This document shows, one piece after another, positions 5,648-13,680 of a stretch of 31,071 nucleotides of DNA; position 1 is the stretch's first letter; every line of letters begins with the position of its first letter. Under the pieces are notes generated by a model. That model was not told where the DNA came from and ran no database searches. It saw only the letters and a list, made by a program, of their open reading frames with translations. The DNA is taken from positions 1-31,071 of IMG/VR virus record IMGVR_UViG_3300009079_000076. The stretch is one strand, 5' to 3'. A program made the translations under genes and the position numbers. This DNA is from a virus.

Positions 5648-7726
5648 TTAAGCGACCATCTCAGCAAACTTACTAGCAAGAACACGGTTGCCTTTCTTAG
5701 ACTTAGCAAACTTCTTAAACTCACGAGTCAGCGCACCTTTAGAATCATCTTTAGGGGCAAAGTCCGTAGTAGCAGTATCCAACTTTGTAGTTCTCAGGAA
5801 GAAGTATCTATCGAAACCTAACTGGTCATCAACAGATACACCGCCTTTTCTCCAGTCAGTAAGGACAGGTCTGATCTCTTGCTCAGTGTCATAACCTTTA
5901 CCCTCGGAGCGATACAAACGATATCTAACATCATTGGCTCGGTTAGTTAGGAAGTAACAAACCGTATTACAGCCAGTATGTTTTTTCAACGACTCAACCA
6001 GAGTTTGAGTACCAGCATAGTTAGTCTTACAATTGATACGCTCGCCACCTACAGTGAACACCATTCGATTAGAGTTAAAGTAGCCATCGTTCATATCGTG
6101 AACTTGCGCATAGTCATAACGAATAGTGTTAGTATCACCATCACTCAGCAGAGTAAAGTTTACTTTGTCAAGACCATAAGTATCACGGAAGTCAGGAATC
6201 AAAGTATGCATAGCAATCAATGCCTGATTCAGAGGAGTACCACCCATCATTTCATGCGTAGACTCATGGAAGTTATAGATTTGATAACAAGCAGTTTCAA
6301 AGTCTTTCTTGCTCATCTCATTAGAAAGTAACTCAAACAGAGACATAGATTCCCAATCAATAACGTGTTTAAAGTTACGCTCTTTAAGACCATTAGAAGT
6401 AAACCCATAAACACGGAAAGGGATATTCACTTTACGACAAAAGTGTGCGATATTGATAGCTTGTTTCTTTACATTAGCAATACAATCATCCATAGAGCCA
6501 GAGTAGTCAACCAACATTACCAGACCATGATTCTTAGCATCAGCCAGCTTGGTAGTTCTAGCGAAGATATCTTCGTTGTATTTGTAAGAGTATAGTTTAG
6601 TAACATCAATAGAACCAGTCTTAGAAGTTCTAGATCTTGAATAGCGATATGCAGCTTTCTTCATCTCAAACTCACGAGCCATAGTATTAACTACAGACTT
6701 GGTCTCAGCCAAGAACTCATCATAAGATTGGGTCACGTATCTACGCTGATACCAATGAGTGTTTTCATCAGACCTTTCATTAATAAGAGTTTTGTAATCA
6801 GCAACAAGACTCTTGGCTTCCTTTAAAGTTAGGGAGCGAACAACTACAGGGGAACTATCACCATCATGGCTTTCTAGAAGATCAGACTCTTTAGAACGGA
6901 ACGCTTCATCAGTCTCAACGATTTCGTTACCAGCACCAGCATTGCTAGAGAATCCTTCCTCAATATCTTTACTTACATCTTCCTCGCTATCTTCAGTATC
7001 CTCTCCTTCGATTTCTTCGACAACGTCTTGTTGTTCGCTGTCCATTTCACTATCTTTACTCTCAGGAATGCCAGATTGATTGTCAGTTGAAGGTGAATCC
7101 TCTGTACTTTTTTCCATACTTTCTTCATCGTTATCCCCCTCAGGATTTTCATTTTGATTTTGAGCTTGATCCTGTTGTTTCTCAACACCTACATAGTCAA
7201 GTAAAGATCTAGCAGCATCAACAACTTCTTCCCACGTTTCAGCAGAGAAACATTTCTTTACTACAGGAAGTTCGTCTTTATCAAATGTAATATCTACTAG
7301 TTGGTTCAGTTTGGCTTTAATATTGATACGGTCGGGCAAACCATAGGAAGAATATTCCCTATCCTGAGTACCAAAGAAGTTTTCGTCAAACAAAACTTGA
7401 TAACCACCTTGGAACGACTTAACTAATCCTGGATACTTACTACGGATCATTCGCTCAATGCGGATATCTTCAATAATGTTAAGGAATGAACGAGGAATAC
7501 CCTCGACATCTATTTCGGAATCATGCCAACCCTCTCTAGGAGTAAACAAAGCATGACCGACCTCATGACCGATAAGCAGGTCTTGAACATCAGCACCTTT
7601 GTCTTTCCATAGGGGAAGATTTAGAACACGGTTAATAACATCAAACGATGCGGTCTGGTAGTTACCCTCACGCACCTCAATGTTTTCATTAGCAAGCAAT
7701 CTAGCTAGGGTAGATTTAACTGTCAT
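5648..7726 (-). CDS. VWA-domain protein with N-terminal HExxH motif (CobT-like partner of the AAA+ ATPase)
   Basis: This 692-residue protein has three parts. Residues 1-180 carry a zincin-like HEVGH motif (54-58) followed by a possible third ligand in IIEDIRIER (about 84-92), so a metallopeptidase fold, active or not, is likely. Residues 185-290 are a long acidic Asp/Glu/Ser/Gln tract, probably disordered. Residues 400-600 form a von Willebrand A domain with a complete MIDAS: Asp407-x-Ser409-x-Ser411, Thr497 in GGTPLN and Asp529 in LLSDGD. MoxR-type ATPases work with VWA proteins that bind the substrate through the metal site, and such an ATPase follows directly. The label 'cobaltochelatase CobT' would be by distant similarity only. 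It has its own early promoter. Confidence 0.85.
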   Translation of the reverse strand: MTVKSTLARLLANENIEVREGNYQTASFDVINRVLNLPLWKDKGADVQDLLIGHEVGHALFTPREGWHDSEIDVEGIPRSFLNIIEDIRIERMIRSKYPGLVKSFQGGYQVLFDENFFGTQDREYSSYGLPDRINIKAKLNQLVDITFDKDELPVVKKCFSAETWEEVVDAARSLLDYVGVEKQQDQAQNQNENPEGDNDEESMEKSTEDSPSTDNQSGIPESKDSEMDSEQQDVVEEIEGEDTEDSEEDVSKDIEEGFSSNAGAGNEIVETDEAFRSKESDLLESHDGDSSPVVVRSLTLKEAKSLVADYKTLINERSDENTHWYQRRYVTQSYDEFLAETKSVVNTMAREFEMKKAAYRYSRSRTSKTGSIDVTKLYSYKYNEDIFARTTKLADAKNHGLVMLVDYSGSMDDCIANVKKQAINIAHFCRKVNIPFRVYGFTSNGLKERNFKHVIDWESMSLFELLSNEMSKKDFETACYQIYNFHESTHEMMGGTPLNQALIAMHTLIPDFRDTYGLDKVNFTLLSDGDTNTIRYDYAQVHDMNDGYFNSNRMVFTVGGERINCKTNYAGTQTLVESLKKHTGCNTVCYFLTNRANDVRYRLYRSEGKGYDTEQEIRPVLTDWRKGGVSVDDQLGFDRYFFLRTTKLDTATTDFAPKDDSKGALTREFKKFAKSKKGNRVLASKFAEMVA

Positions 7727-7753
7727 ATAGAATACCTCTCAATCAATACATGT

Positions 7754-7782
7754 ATTATACTATAAGTAATTGAGAAAGTAAA
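7754..7782 (-). promoter_or_regulatory. sigma-70 type early promoter upstream of the VWA protein
   Basis: TTTACT (7777..7782) and TATAAT (7754..7759) on the minus strand are 17 bases apart, in the gap 7727..7805 between gp46 and the VWA gene. The bases just before the -10 box (TATAG) are shared with the site at 11264. Nothing else is seen in this gap apart from A/T-rich sequence. Confidence 0.82.
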
Positions 7783-7805
7783 GGGTTTTTTTGAATTATT
7801 TTAAA

Positions 7806-9521
7806 TTATTTTATCTTACTGAAGTTTCTTTCCTTAGTAAACTCTATCTTAGATCTAAACTTGCCGTCTAGAACATCACCTTTGTGAGATATGATAAACG
7901 TATTAGTTCCTTCCTCTAGAGTCTCAAGGATCTTGAGTAGATTCTCGATACCATCATTATCTAGAGAAGAGTCAAACGTTTCGTCTAGGATCAATAAGTT
8001 AGAAGAAGCACTATTCTTCATACGAGCAATTTGACGCCATGTAAACAATAATGCCAAATCAATACGTTGTTTCTCACCCTCACTGAACGAGGCATAGTTA
8101 AACGAGTCACGGAAACGGGATTTGATAGTCTCAGTGAAACTCTCATCAAGGTTGAAAGAAACATAGAAGTCCATAACCTGCAGGTAATGATTGATGAGTT
8201 TATTCATTACAGGCAGATACTGCTTGATAACCTTAGTTTTGATACCGCTATCCTTTAGCATTTCGCCCACAGCTTCTTGATAGGTTTTCTGCTCAGATAG
8301 TTCTAGCTTTCTCTCGGTTAATGAATCACGCTCTTCGCTTAGTCGAGTCAGCTTAGAGTTAGCTTCCCCAAGATCTCCCTCTTTAGAGGTAAGTTTAGTG
8401 ATGTCTTTTTCTAAAGCAGTTATCTGTTTCTGTAGACGAGAAATCTCTTTATTGTTAAGTGTCAACTCAGAAGTATCTTCACGAACCTTTTCAGATATAG
8501 AATCTAACTCCAATATGTTAGTTTCTACTGCGGCAGATTGTGAAGAAGCATCAATAACCGCCTTGTTTAATTCTCTGGCTTTTTCATGAGCAGTCTCTAG
8601 TTTATCCTGCCTTAGTTCTTCAGCGATATCTTGTTCGCAGGTAGGGCATTGCTCGTTGTTTTCATAGAACTTGGCATCCTTAACTACAGACTTTATCTGC
8701 TGCTCGAACTGAGCCTTATACTTGAGCAAACTTTGTTTCTTACTCTGAGCATTAGATATATTTTCTTTCAATCCATTGGAAGATTCTTCTATCGATAACG
8801 ATAGTGCTGCGTTGCTTTCTTGTATACCTGTAATAGTAGATTGACTTTCTTCTATCGATTTACGCTTATCGGATATTTGACCATCATTAATGTCAGCAAT
8901 CTCACGGATGTAGTCTTTCTGTAAACCAATTTTATCTTTAACCAGTTCTACTCGATACTTGTTATCTTTAGCGTCTTCTTTGAGACGTTGCGACTGCTCT
9001 TTCAGTATCTGATTCATCTTACCGAATATTTGAATATCAAGTAAATCTTCGATCACCTCACGACGATGATAGGTCGGCAGTTGCATAAACGGAATGAAAG
9101 ACGAAGAACCAAGAACAACTACTTGGTGGAAAGACTTATGATTAAGTTTTAAGATATTTTGCTCTAGGAACTTTTGATAGTCTCGGCTAGTTGATGACTG
9201 ATCTACCATCTTACCATTCTGCCATATCTCAAACTTATTTGGCTTGATACCACGAACAACCTTAAACTCTACGTTGCTGATAGTAAACTCAACTTCAACT
9301 AATGCGTCACGGTTATTGATGCTGTTAACTAGCTGCAGCTTCTTGATGTCTCTATGAGGTTTACCGAATAAGGCGAACGAAAGAGCATCTAGCATGGTAG
9401 ACTTACCTGCGCCATTATGCCCTACAATCAATGTAGAGGGGGAGCGGTCAAGGTGTATTTCAGTAAAGGTGTTACCAGTGGACAGGAAGTTCTTCCACCT
9501 GAGTTTAGTAAAATGAATCAT
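7806..9521 (-). CDS. 46: recombination endonuclease subunit gp46 (Rad50/SbcC-like ATPase)
   Basis: This 571-residue protein (T4 gp46: 560) is the ATPase subunit of the gp46/gp47 nuclease, which resects DNA ends for recombination-dependent replication and host DNA breakdown. Walker A GHNGAGKS lies at 34-41, a long coiled-coil region at about 170-420 is interrupted by a zinc hook Cys292-Pro-Thr-Cys295, the ABC signature SFSEGEKQR lies at 478-486, and Walker B LLILDE at 509-514. The ATG overlaps the gp47 stop codon by one base (TAATG), so the two subunits are translationally coupled. It reads from the promoter before gp55 or from upstream messages. Confidence 0.96.
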   Translation of the reverse strand: MIHFTKLRWKNFLSTGNTFTEIHLDRSPSTLIVGHNGAGKSTMLDALSFALFGKPHRDIKKLQLVNSINNRDALVEVEFTISNVEFKVVRGIKPNKFEIWQNGKMVDQSSTSRDYQKFLEQNILKLNHKSFHQVVVLGSSSFIPFMQLPTYHRREVIEDLLDIQIFGKMNQILKEQSQRLKEDAKDNKYRVELVKDKIGLQKDYIREIADINDGQISDKRKSIEESQSTITGIQESNAALSLSIEESSNGLKENISNAQSKKQSLLKYKAQFEQQIKSVVKDAKFYENNEQCPTCEQDIAEELRQDKLETAHEKARELNKAVIDASSQSAAVETNILELDSISEKVREDTSELTLNNKEISRLQKQITALEKDITKLTSKEGDLGEANSKLTRLSEERDSLTERKLELSEQKTYQEAVGEMLKDSGIKTKVIKQYLPVMNKLINHYLQVMDFYVSFNLDESFTETIKSRFRDSFNYASFSEGEKQRIDLALLFTWRQIARMKNSASSNLLILDETFDSSLDNDGIENLLKILETLEEGTNTFIISHKGDVLDGKFRSKIEFTKERNFSKIK

Positions 9522-10582
9522 TACATAAGTTCCATATTTTGTGCTTCAACATATAAACCGTGAACAATATCTTTTATCTTATCTTTGCTCAGCTCAGTAT
9601 CAACTGCATCAACATATGTATTAAGCATATCTTGAGTGTCTTCAACGTCTACTTCAGAGTCTTCAATAGCTTCTCCCGCAAACTCTTCAAAGGTCTCAGC
9701 AATCTTTACCTCATAGGTATCAATAGCTTGTAGTCTGTCGATGAATCGGTCAAAGGTAAATGGGTCTTTCTTTTTCTTCACAATAACCTTAACAAAGTTA
9801 TTAGCCAACTTATCTACGTCAAAGTCGGAGTAGCTTCTATCCGTATCATCATAATATATGCGAGAGAATATAGTTATAGGGTTCAATACTGGTGTTAACT
9901 CACGAGTCTCAGTATCAAATATGTGAAAGTATTTAGGATCGTTAACATCAGTCCAAGTAAACTCCATCTGAGAACCAAGATAATGGATATTATCCTGTTG
10001 AGATTTAGTATGGAAATGACCAGACATAACCATCTCAAAACGTTTGAAGTGATCGCTAGACATACCATGTGGATTAGGAAACCCTTTATGCATATCAAAG
10101 CCAGCCAACTCGAAATGACCACCCACAATAGAAGCGGAACAGTTTTCGATAAACTTCATCGTAGAATGATAATTGTCGTTATTGATCCAAGGTATGACCG
10201 CTATTCCACAACCGTCATAATCTAGAACCTTTGGCTCCATATGAATATCTACTTCATTCATGTAGTGCCCGAGCAACTCTTTCAAACTATTCAACTCGTT
10301 AGTATTCTTGAAGAACACGTCATGGTTTCCTGGAATAATGTCCATATGGATACCCTCTTTGCGGAGTACCTCTAGGAAACTATTGCGGTTAGAGTTAAGT
10401 GCTTTGAAGTTAATATACTTGCGATGGTCATAGTAATCGCCCAAATGCAAGATGTTGCTTATACCATTTTCTTTTAGGTATGGAAAGAAAACCTCTGAGT
10501 AGAAGCGTTCTTGGTAGTTAATGAATATGTCAGACGAGTTACGGACACCGCAATGGGTATCGTTCAATATAGCAATCTTCAT
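9521..10582 (-). CDS. 47: recombination endonuclease subunit gp47 (Mre11/SbcD-like)
   Basis: This 353-residue protein (T4 gp47: 339) is the calcineurin-like phosphoesterase subunit that cuts DNA in complex with gp46. The metal-binding motifs are complete and in order: Asp8-x-His10 (NDTH), Asp49 in LGDYYDHR, Gly-Asn86-His87-Asp88, His156 in GGHFELAG, and His189-x-His191 in SGHFH. The C-terminal third is acidic and helical and probably contacts gp46. Its ATG is four bases after the gp55 stop, in the arrangement TAAATTATG, with GGGA as a likely binding site. Confidence 0.96.
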   Translation of the reverse strand: MKIAILNDTHCGVRNSSDIFINYQERFYSEVFFPYLKENGISNILHLGDYYDHRKYINFKALNSNRNSFLEVLRKEGIHMDIIPGNHDVFFKNTNELNSLKELLGHYMNEVDIHMEPKVLDYDGCGIAVIPWINNDNYHSTMKFIENCSASIVGGHFELAGFDMHKGFPNPHGMSSDHFKRFEMVMSGHFHTKSQQDNIHYLGSQMEFTWTDVNDPKYFHIFDTETRELTPVLNPITIFSRIYYDDTDRSYSDFDVDKLANNFVKVIVKKKKDPFTFDRFIDRLQAIDTYEVKIAETFEEFAGEAIEDSEVDVEDTQDMLNTYVDAVDTELSKDKIKDIVHGLYVEAQNMELM

Positions 10583-10585
10583 AAT

Positions 10586-11167
10586 TTATCCCATAAACAG
10601 TTCAAGGTTTTTGTCTTGCTTCTTCTTGGTTATCTTCTCTTGTTTGCTGAACTCTTTTAGGACACGGTCAGAATCTCTAACCTTATCGATACGACTGCGG
10701 AGTTCTTCGATAAATCCATTATCACCTATGTCTTCTCCAGATGCATCATGCTGAACAATAAACTCCTCAAAGGACGCTTGCTCAATAAACCTCATTTTAA
10801 CATCAAACTGTTTCTTCTCTTTCTGGATACGTCTTATGAAAGCATAATAGCATATCTGAGTAAAGTACGCAAACGCATTAGGATTACCAGTACGAGTGGC
10901 TGTTTCTATATTGTAATTCATGATAGCTTTCAGGCAGTTTTCTACAGCATCCATAACCATTTCTTCCCGATAGGTATATCGAATGAAGTTAGGTTTATGC
11001 GATAGACCTTCAGATATTTTTAAGAAACATGTGGCGATATATTCGGTTACGATGGGGTTTGTTTCGCCCCTTTCCTGCGCCTGCTTGACAGAATTGACGT
11101 AATCGACTACAGACTGCGAGAACAATTTATTGTTCACATAATGAGGCTTGTTGGCAGGTTTAGTCAT
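10586..11167 (-). CDS. 55: late transcription sigma factor gp55
   Basis: This 193-residue protein (T4 gp55: 185) is a minimal sigma factor that directs host RNA polymerase to TATAAATA late promoters. Similarity to T4 gp55 as I remember it includes the YVNNK opening, the EGLSHKPNF and YREEMVMDAVENCLKAIMNY segments (sigma region 2-like helices), NAFAYFTQICYYAFIRRI, and a C-terminal hydrophobic LELFMG, matching the clamp-binding tail expected of gp55 (T4 LDFLYE). The presence of five TATAAATA boxes in this window supports the call. It is the first gene after the promoter at 11200..11228. Confidence 0.92.
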   Translation of the reverse strand: MTKPANKPHYVNNKLFSQSVVDYVNSVKQAQERGETNPIVTEYIATCFLKISEGLSHKPNFIRYTYREEMVMDAVENCLKAIMNYNIETATRTGNPNAFAYFTQICYYAFIRRIQKEKKQFDVKMRFIEQASFEEFIVQHDASGEDIGDNGFIEELRSRIDKVRDSDRVLKEFSKQEKITKKKQDKNLELFMG

Positions 11168-11199
11168 TATAATCTTTCCATTTTAAGTTTGATAAGCAT

Positions 11200-11228
11200 A
11201 TTATACTACATTATCGCTCAAAAGTAAA
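11200..11228 (-). promoter_or_regulatory. sigma-70 type early promoter for gp55-gp47-gp46
   Basis: TTTACT (11223..11228) and TATAAT (11200..11205) are 17 bases apart on the minus strand, about 33 bases before the gp55 ATG. The 11168..11325 gap also contains a very A/T-rich stretch (11229..11260) and a second promoter facing the opposite way. Confidence 0.83.
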
Positions 11229-11263
11229 GTATTAATTTAATTTAATTTATTTGAAGAAAAGGC

Positions 11264-11292
11264 TTTACTTTTTGTCATTTTTATAGTATAAT
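11264..11292 (+). promoter_or_regulatory. sigma-70 type promoter facing rightward, antisense to uvsW region
   Basis: On the plus strand TTTACT (11264..11269) and TATAAT (11287..11292) are exactly 17 bases apart, and flanking bases match the leftward promoters (TTTACTTT, TATAGTATAATA). A transcript would begin near 11299 and run antisense through the gene at 11326..11712 and into uvsW. No credible plus-strand gene follows: the first frame with a ribosome-binding-like GGGGGAGG gives only six codons. It may make an antisense RNA or prime replication; both are inference. Confidence 0.72.
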
Positions 11293-11325
11293 ATAAGAGT
11301 TGTTCGGGGGAGGGTGAGTATACCT

Positions 11326-11712
11326 TTAATGTAGTGTCGATTTAGGGTCGATATCAGTTTCCCATTCATCATCATACTCATCATCTGTTTCTGGCGAAGC
11401 CAGATCATCGTCGGGATAGACCTCACGGAGACGCAAGGCAGTAGCGATGTATTTCTCTTTAGTATTTTCGCTGGCTTTGCAAGTAGCGATTACTGTATCT
11501 GCGTTTATGAATACTGTTAATGAATCAGGCTGAACAGTGAACCAAGGAGTCATGAAGATCCTTTGCATCCTATCCTCGTTATAGATGTTCATAAGCAGAG
11601 GGGATTCAACTATGTAGCCATGATCTTCCATACCTCTTATATAGCCAATCACCTCATTCCCATCTATGAGTTTAAAGTGCCTGATATCAACTTCGTCTAT
11701 TTCGAATTTCAA
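11326..11712 (-). CDS. conserved phage protein, possible Sm-like fold
   Basis: This encodes 128 residues. The start is TTG at 11710..11712, overlapping the uvsW stop as TTGA, so it depends on coupling with uvsW. Residues 1-80 look like a small beta-barrel: FKLIDGNEVIGYI, GYIVESPLLM, MTPWFTVQPDSLTVFINADTVIA. The pattern 'strand - GxEVIGxI - strand - PWF - strand' recalls Sm-like proteins that I have seen in marine T4-like phages, but I cannot run a structure comparison. The C-terminal 30 residues are an acidic tail (DDEYDDEWETD). The promoter at 11264 on the opposite strand would produce RNA complementary to this gene. Confidence 0.7.
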   Translation of the reverse strand: MKFEIDEVDIRHFKLIDGNEVIGYIRGMEDHGYIVESPLLMNIYNEDRMQRIFMTPWFTVQPDSLTVFINADTVIATCKASENTKEKYIATALRLREVYPDDDLASPETDDEYDDEWETDIDPKSTLH

Positions 11713-13214
11713 ATTTCTAGCTCATATATTTTGTAATCAAATTTCTCTTTCGAGTATATCTTTATACGTTCTGCAGCGTGATTTAGAGTATAATTCTTAC
11801 GATTTTTATGATGTAAATCATCCGCTATATCGTACAAGTTCGTTTCTCGCCCATCGTCAGATTTTCTTAGCCCACGACCAATAGACTGCAACACTTTAAC
11901 CTGAGACTTTGACGGAGAGGCAAATACAATATTATGTATATTCCTTATATTAACCCCCGTAGAGAAAGTCCCTAGAGAAGCAACCACGATAGCATTCTTT
12001 TCTCTTTCTGTGATTTGCCTTACCATTTCCCTATCATCTACGTCAGTTTGCCCAGATACAAAGAAGATCTTACGATTCTTATGAGCACCCTCTTTAATGA
12101 TATTGTAAAGTGGCTTGCCGTGTTTCTCTACTAGGTTGAATAGAACTAGCGTGTTACCATCTTGGTCTAGTGCTAGGTTCTTTATAAATGTATTGCGTTT
12201 CTCATTACTTACAATGAAATCTATTTCTTCCTGATACTTAGCTTTCTTCATCTGAAAACATACTTCAGCTGGATACTTTAGTAATAGGACATTTATCTTT
12301 AATTCTGATAATGCCCCAGAGTCCATAAGATTCTTTGTATTGGTAACTCGATAAACTGGACCGAAGTGTCCTTCTAGAACCAAACGGTGAGTTTGAGTGC
12401 CGTCAAGAGTACCAGTGGTTCCAATACGGAACTCAGCATCCCTAAGTTTACCCATAATTGTACCAAGTGACTTTGCTTTAAAGTTATGCGCTTCATCTCC
12501 AACTACTGCTCCAAATTGTTCAAACCAAGTTGCAGGCAGTTTATAGATTGACTGCCATGTTGTTATAGTAACTCTCTTATCAGAGCTCTTTTCCTTACCA
12601 GAATAGATCTTATGTATCTCGTCTACGGCATTAAAGTATTCGTCGTATTCGGAATAGTCCGCAAAGTCAGAAGCCATTTGCTCTACCAAAGAAGTGGTAG
12701 GAACTACAATAAGAAAGTTTTTATCTCTATTATGTAGGAAGTATCTCATTATGGCATATATGATAAGAGACTTACCAGATGCGGTTGGAGATAGCAAAAG
12801 AGCATTCTTGTTTTCTAGCCCATGACGGATCGCTGTAAGCTGATAGTCTCTGGGTTTAATCTTATTGCCCCCAGACGTGAGGTTCATACTATTGATAAAG
12901 GAGTTGAAATCTCCCTCGTCAATAGGAACTTCTGTATCAGGTCTACCGTACCAAGCATCTTGCTCTACAAATAGATCGTAATCCCTAGCACCTACAAATT
13001 CTTTTAGGTATTTGAATAGACCTATGGGCAACTCTTTCTTTCTTGAATCATATAACCGTATCTTCCCATCCCACATCTTATTCTTGAACGCAGGCATAAA
13101 CTGATACCCTGGAACAAGGAAGCAAAAGAAATCGCTCAGTTCGTTCTCAATTGAAGGATCTGTTATAACGCTGAGGAATGCGTGGTTCTTTTTCTTTACG
13201 GTTAGTGAATTCAT
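11709..13214 (-). CDS. uvsW: UvsW superfamily 2 DNA/RNA helicase
   Basis: This 501-residue protein (T4 UvsW: about 503) unwinds R-loops and branch-migrates recombination and fork structures. Seen motifs: an N-terminal DNA-binding region with AFKNKMWDGKIRLYD, a Q-like motif PRDYQLTAI (121-129), Walker A SPTASGKS (142-149), a DEAH box at 240-243, motif III TGT (267-269), and in the C-terminal RecA domain motif V-like TFSTGVNIRN and motif VI LQSIGRGLRKS. It starts one base inside the end of uvsY (TAATG) and ends with a four-base overlap to the next gene. In T4 UvsW ends origin-dependent replication late in infection. Confidence 0.95.
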   Translation of the reverse strand: MNSLTVKKKNHAFLSVITDPSIENELSDFFCFLVPGYQFMPAFKNKMWDGKIRLYDSRKKELPIGLFKYLKEFVGARDYDLFVEQDAWYGRPDTEVPIDEGDFNSFINSMNLTSGGNKIKPRDYQLTAIRHGLENKNALLLSPTASGKSLIIYAIMRYFLHNRDKNFLIVVPTTSLVEQMASDFADYSEYDEYFNAVDEIHKIYSGKEKSSDKRVTITTWQSIYKLPATWFEQFGAVVGDEAHNFKAKSLGTIMGKLRDAEFRIGTTGTLDGTQTHRLVLEGHFGPVYRVTNTKNLMDSGALSELKINVLLLKYPAEVCFQMKKAKYQEEIDFIVSNEKRNTFIKNLALDQDGNTLVLFNLVEKHGKPLYNIIKEGAHKNRKIFFVSGQTDVDDREMVRQITEREKNAIVVASLGTFSTGVNIRNIHNIVFASPSKSQVKVLQSIGRGLRKSDDGRETNLYDIADDLHHKNRKNYTLNHAAERIKIYSKEKFDYKIYELEI

Positions 13215-13660
13215 TATGCACCGTTAGTAAATCTGTGCCAGTCTATCATATTCTTGATTGTAGAATGGCGCCATCTGAGATTATTGATTATCTCTTCAAG
13301 GGTTTCTATTATAGCCTGAGCCAGATCGATCTTTGCATTTAGCTTTTGCATGTCTGGGTCAGAACGGTAGAAGTAATCCATATCACCCTTCAAGACTCTC
13401 AACCCATTTGTAGGGTCTGGATCCCAACCAAGTTTACGAACTTGATCAACGTCCATCTTTCCTGAGTAGTATAGCCACTTATTCTTGAACATAACATCTA
13501 GCTGACTCTCGAGATACTTCTTCTCAAGTTTGCTTTTGGTCATCATTTCAAGATATTTTGCGTGTAGGTTTGGGGTAACTCTAGAAGATTCGTCTAGCTT
13601 TAAACGATCTATCTCCGAGTCAGTTTTCCACATGTCCATAATTTCTTCAATATTGTACAT
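13214..13660 (-). CDS. uvsY: UvsY recombination mediator
   Basis: This 148-residue protein (T4 UvsY: 137) loads the recombinase UvsX on ssDNA covered by gp32. Similarity to T4 UvsY is limited but consistent: IDRLKLDESS near the start, KYLEMM, KKYLESQLDVMFKNKWLYYSGKM, a central LKGDMDYFYRSDPDMQKLNAKI, and the C-terminal helix IKNMIDWHRFTNGA. Position directly before uvsW is the same as in T4 and cyanophages and makes the call secure. UvsX itself is not in this window. AAGGTATATT before the ATG is the binding site. Confidence 0.9.
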   Translation of the reverse strand: MYNIEEIMDMWKTDSEIDRLKLDESSRVTPNLHAKYLEMMTKSKLEKKYLESQLDVMFKNKWLYYSGKMDVDQVRKLGWDPDPTNGLRVLKGDMDYFYRSDPDMQKLNAKIDLAQAIIETLEEIINNLRWRHSTIKNMIDWHRFTNGA

Positions 13661-13680
13661 AATATACCTTGTATCAGTGT

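Noticed and set aside
4376-7726. Naming the ATPase/VWA pair cobaltochelatase CobS/CobT
   Set aside because: Similarity is to the general MoxR/VWA partnership; no cobalamin gene or chelatase-specific feature is present.
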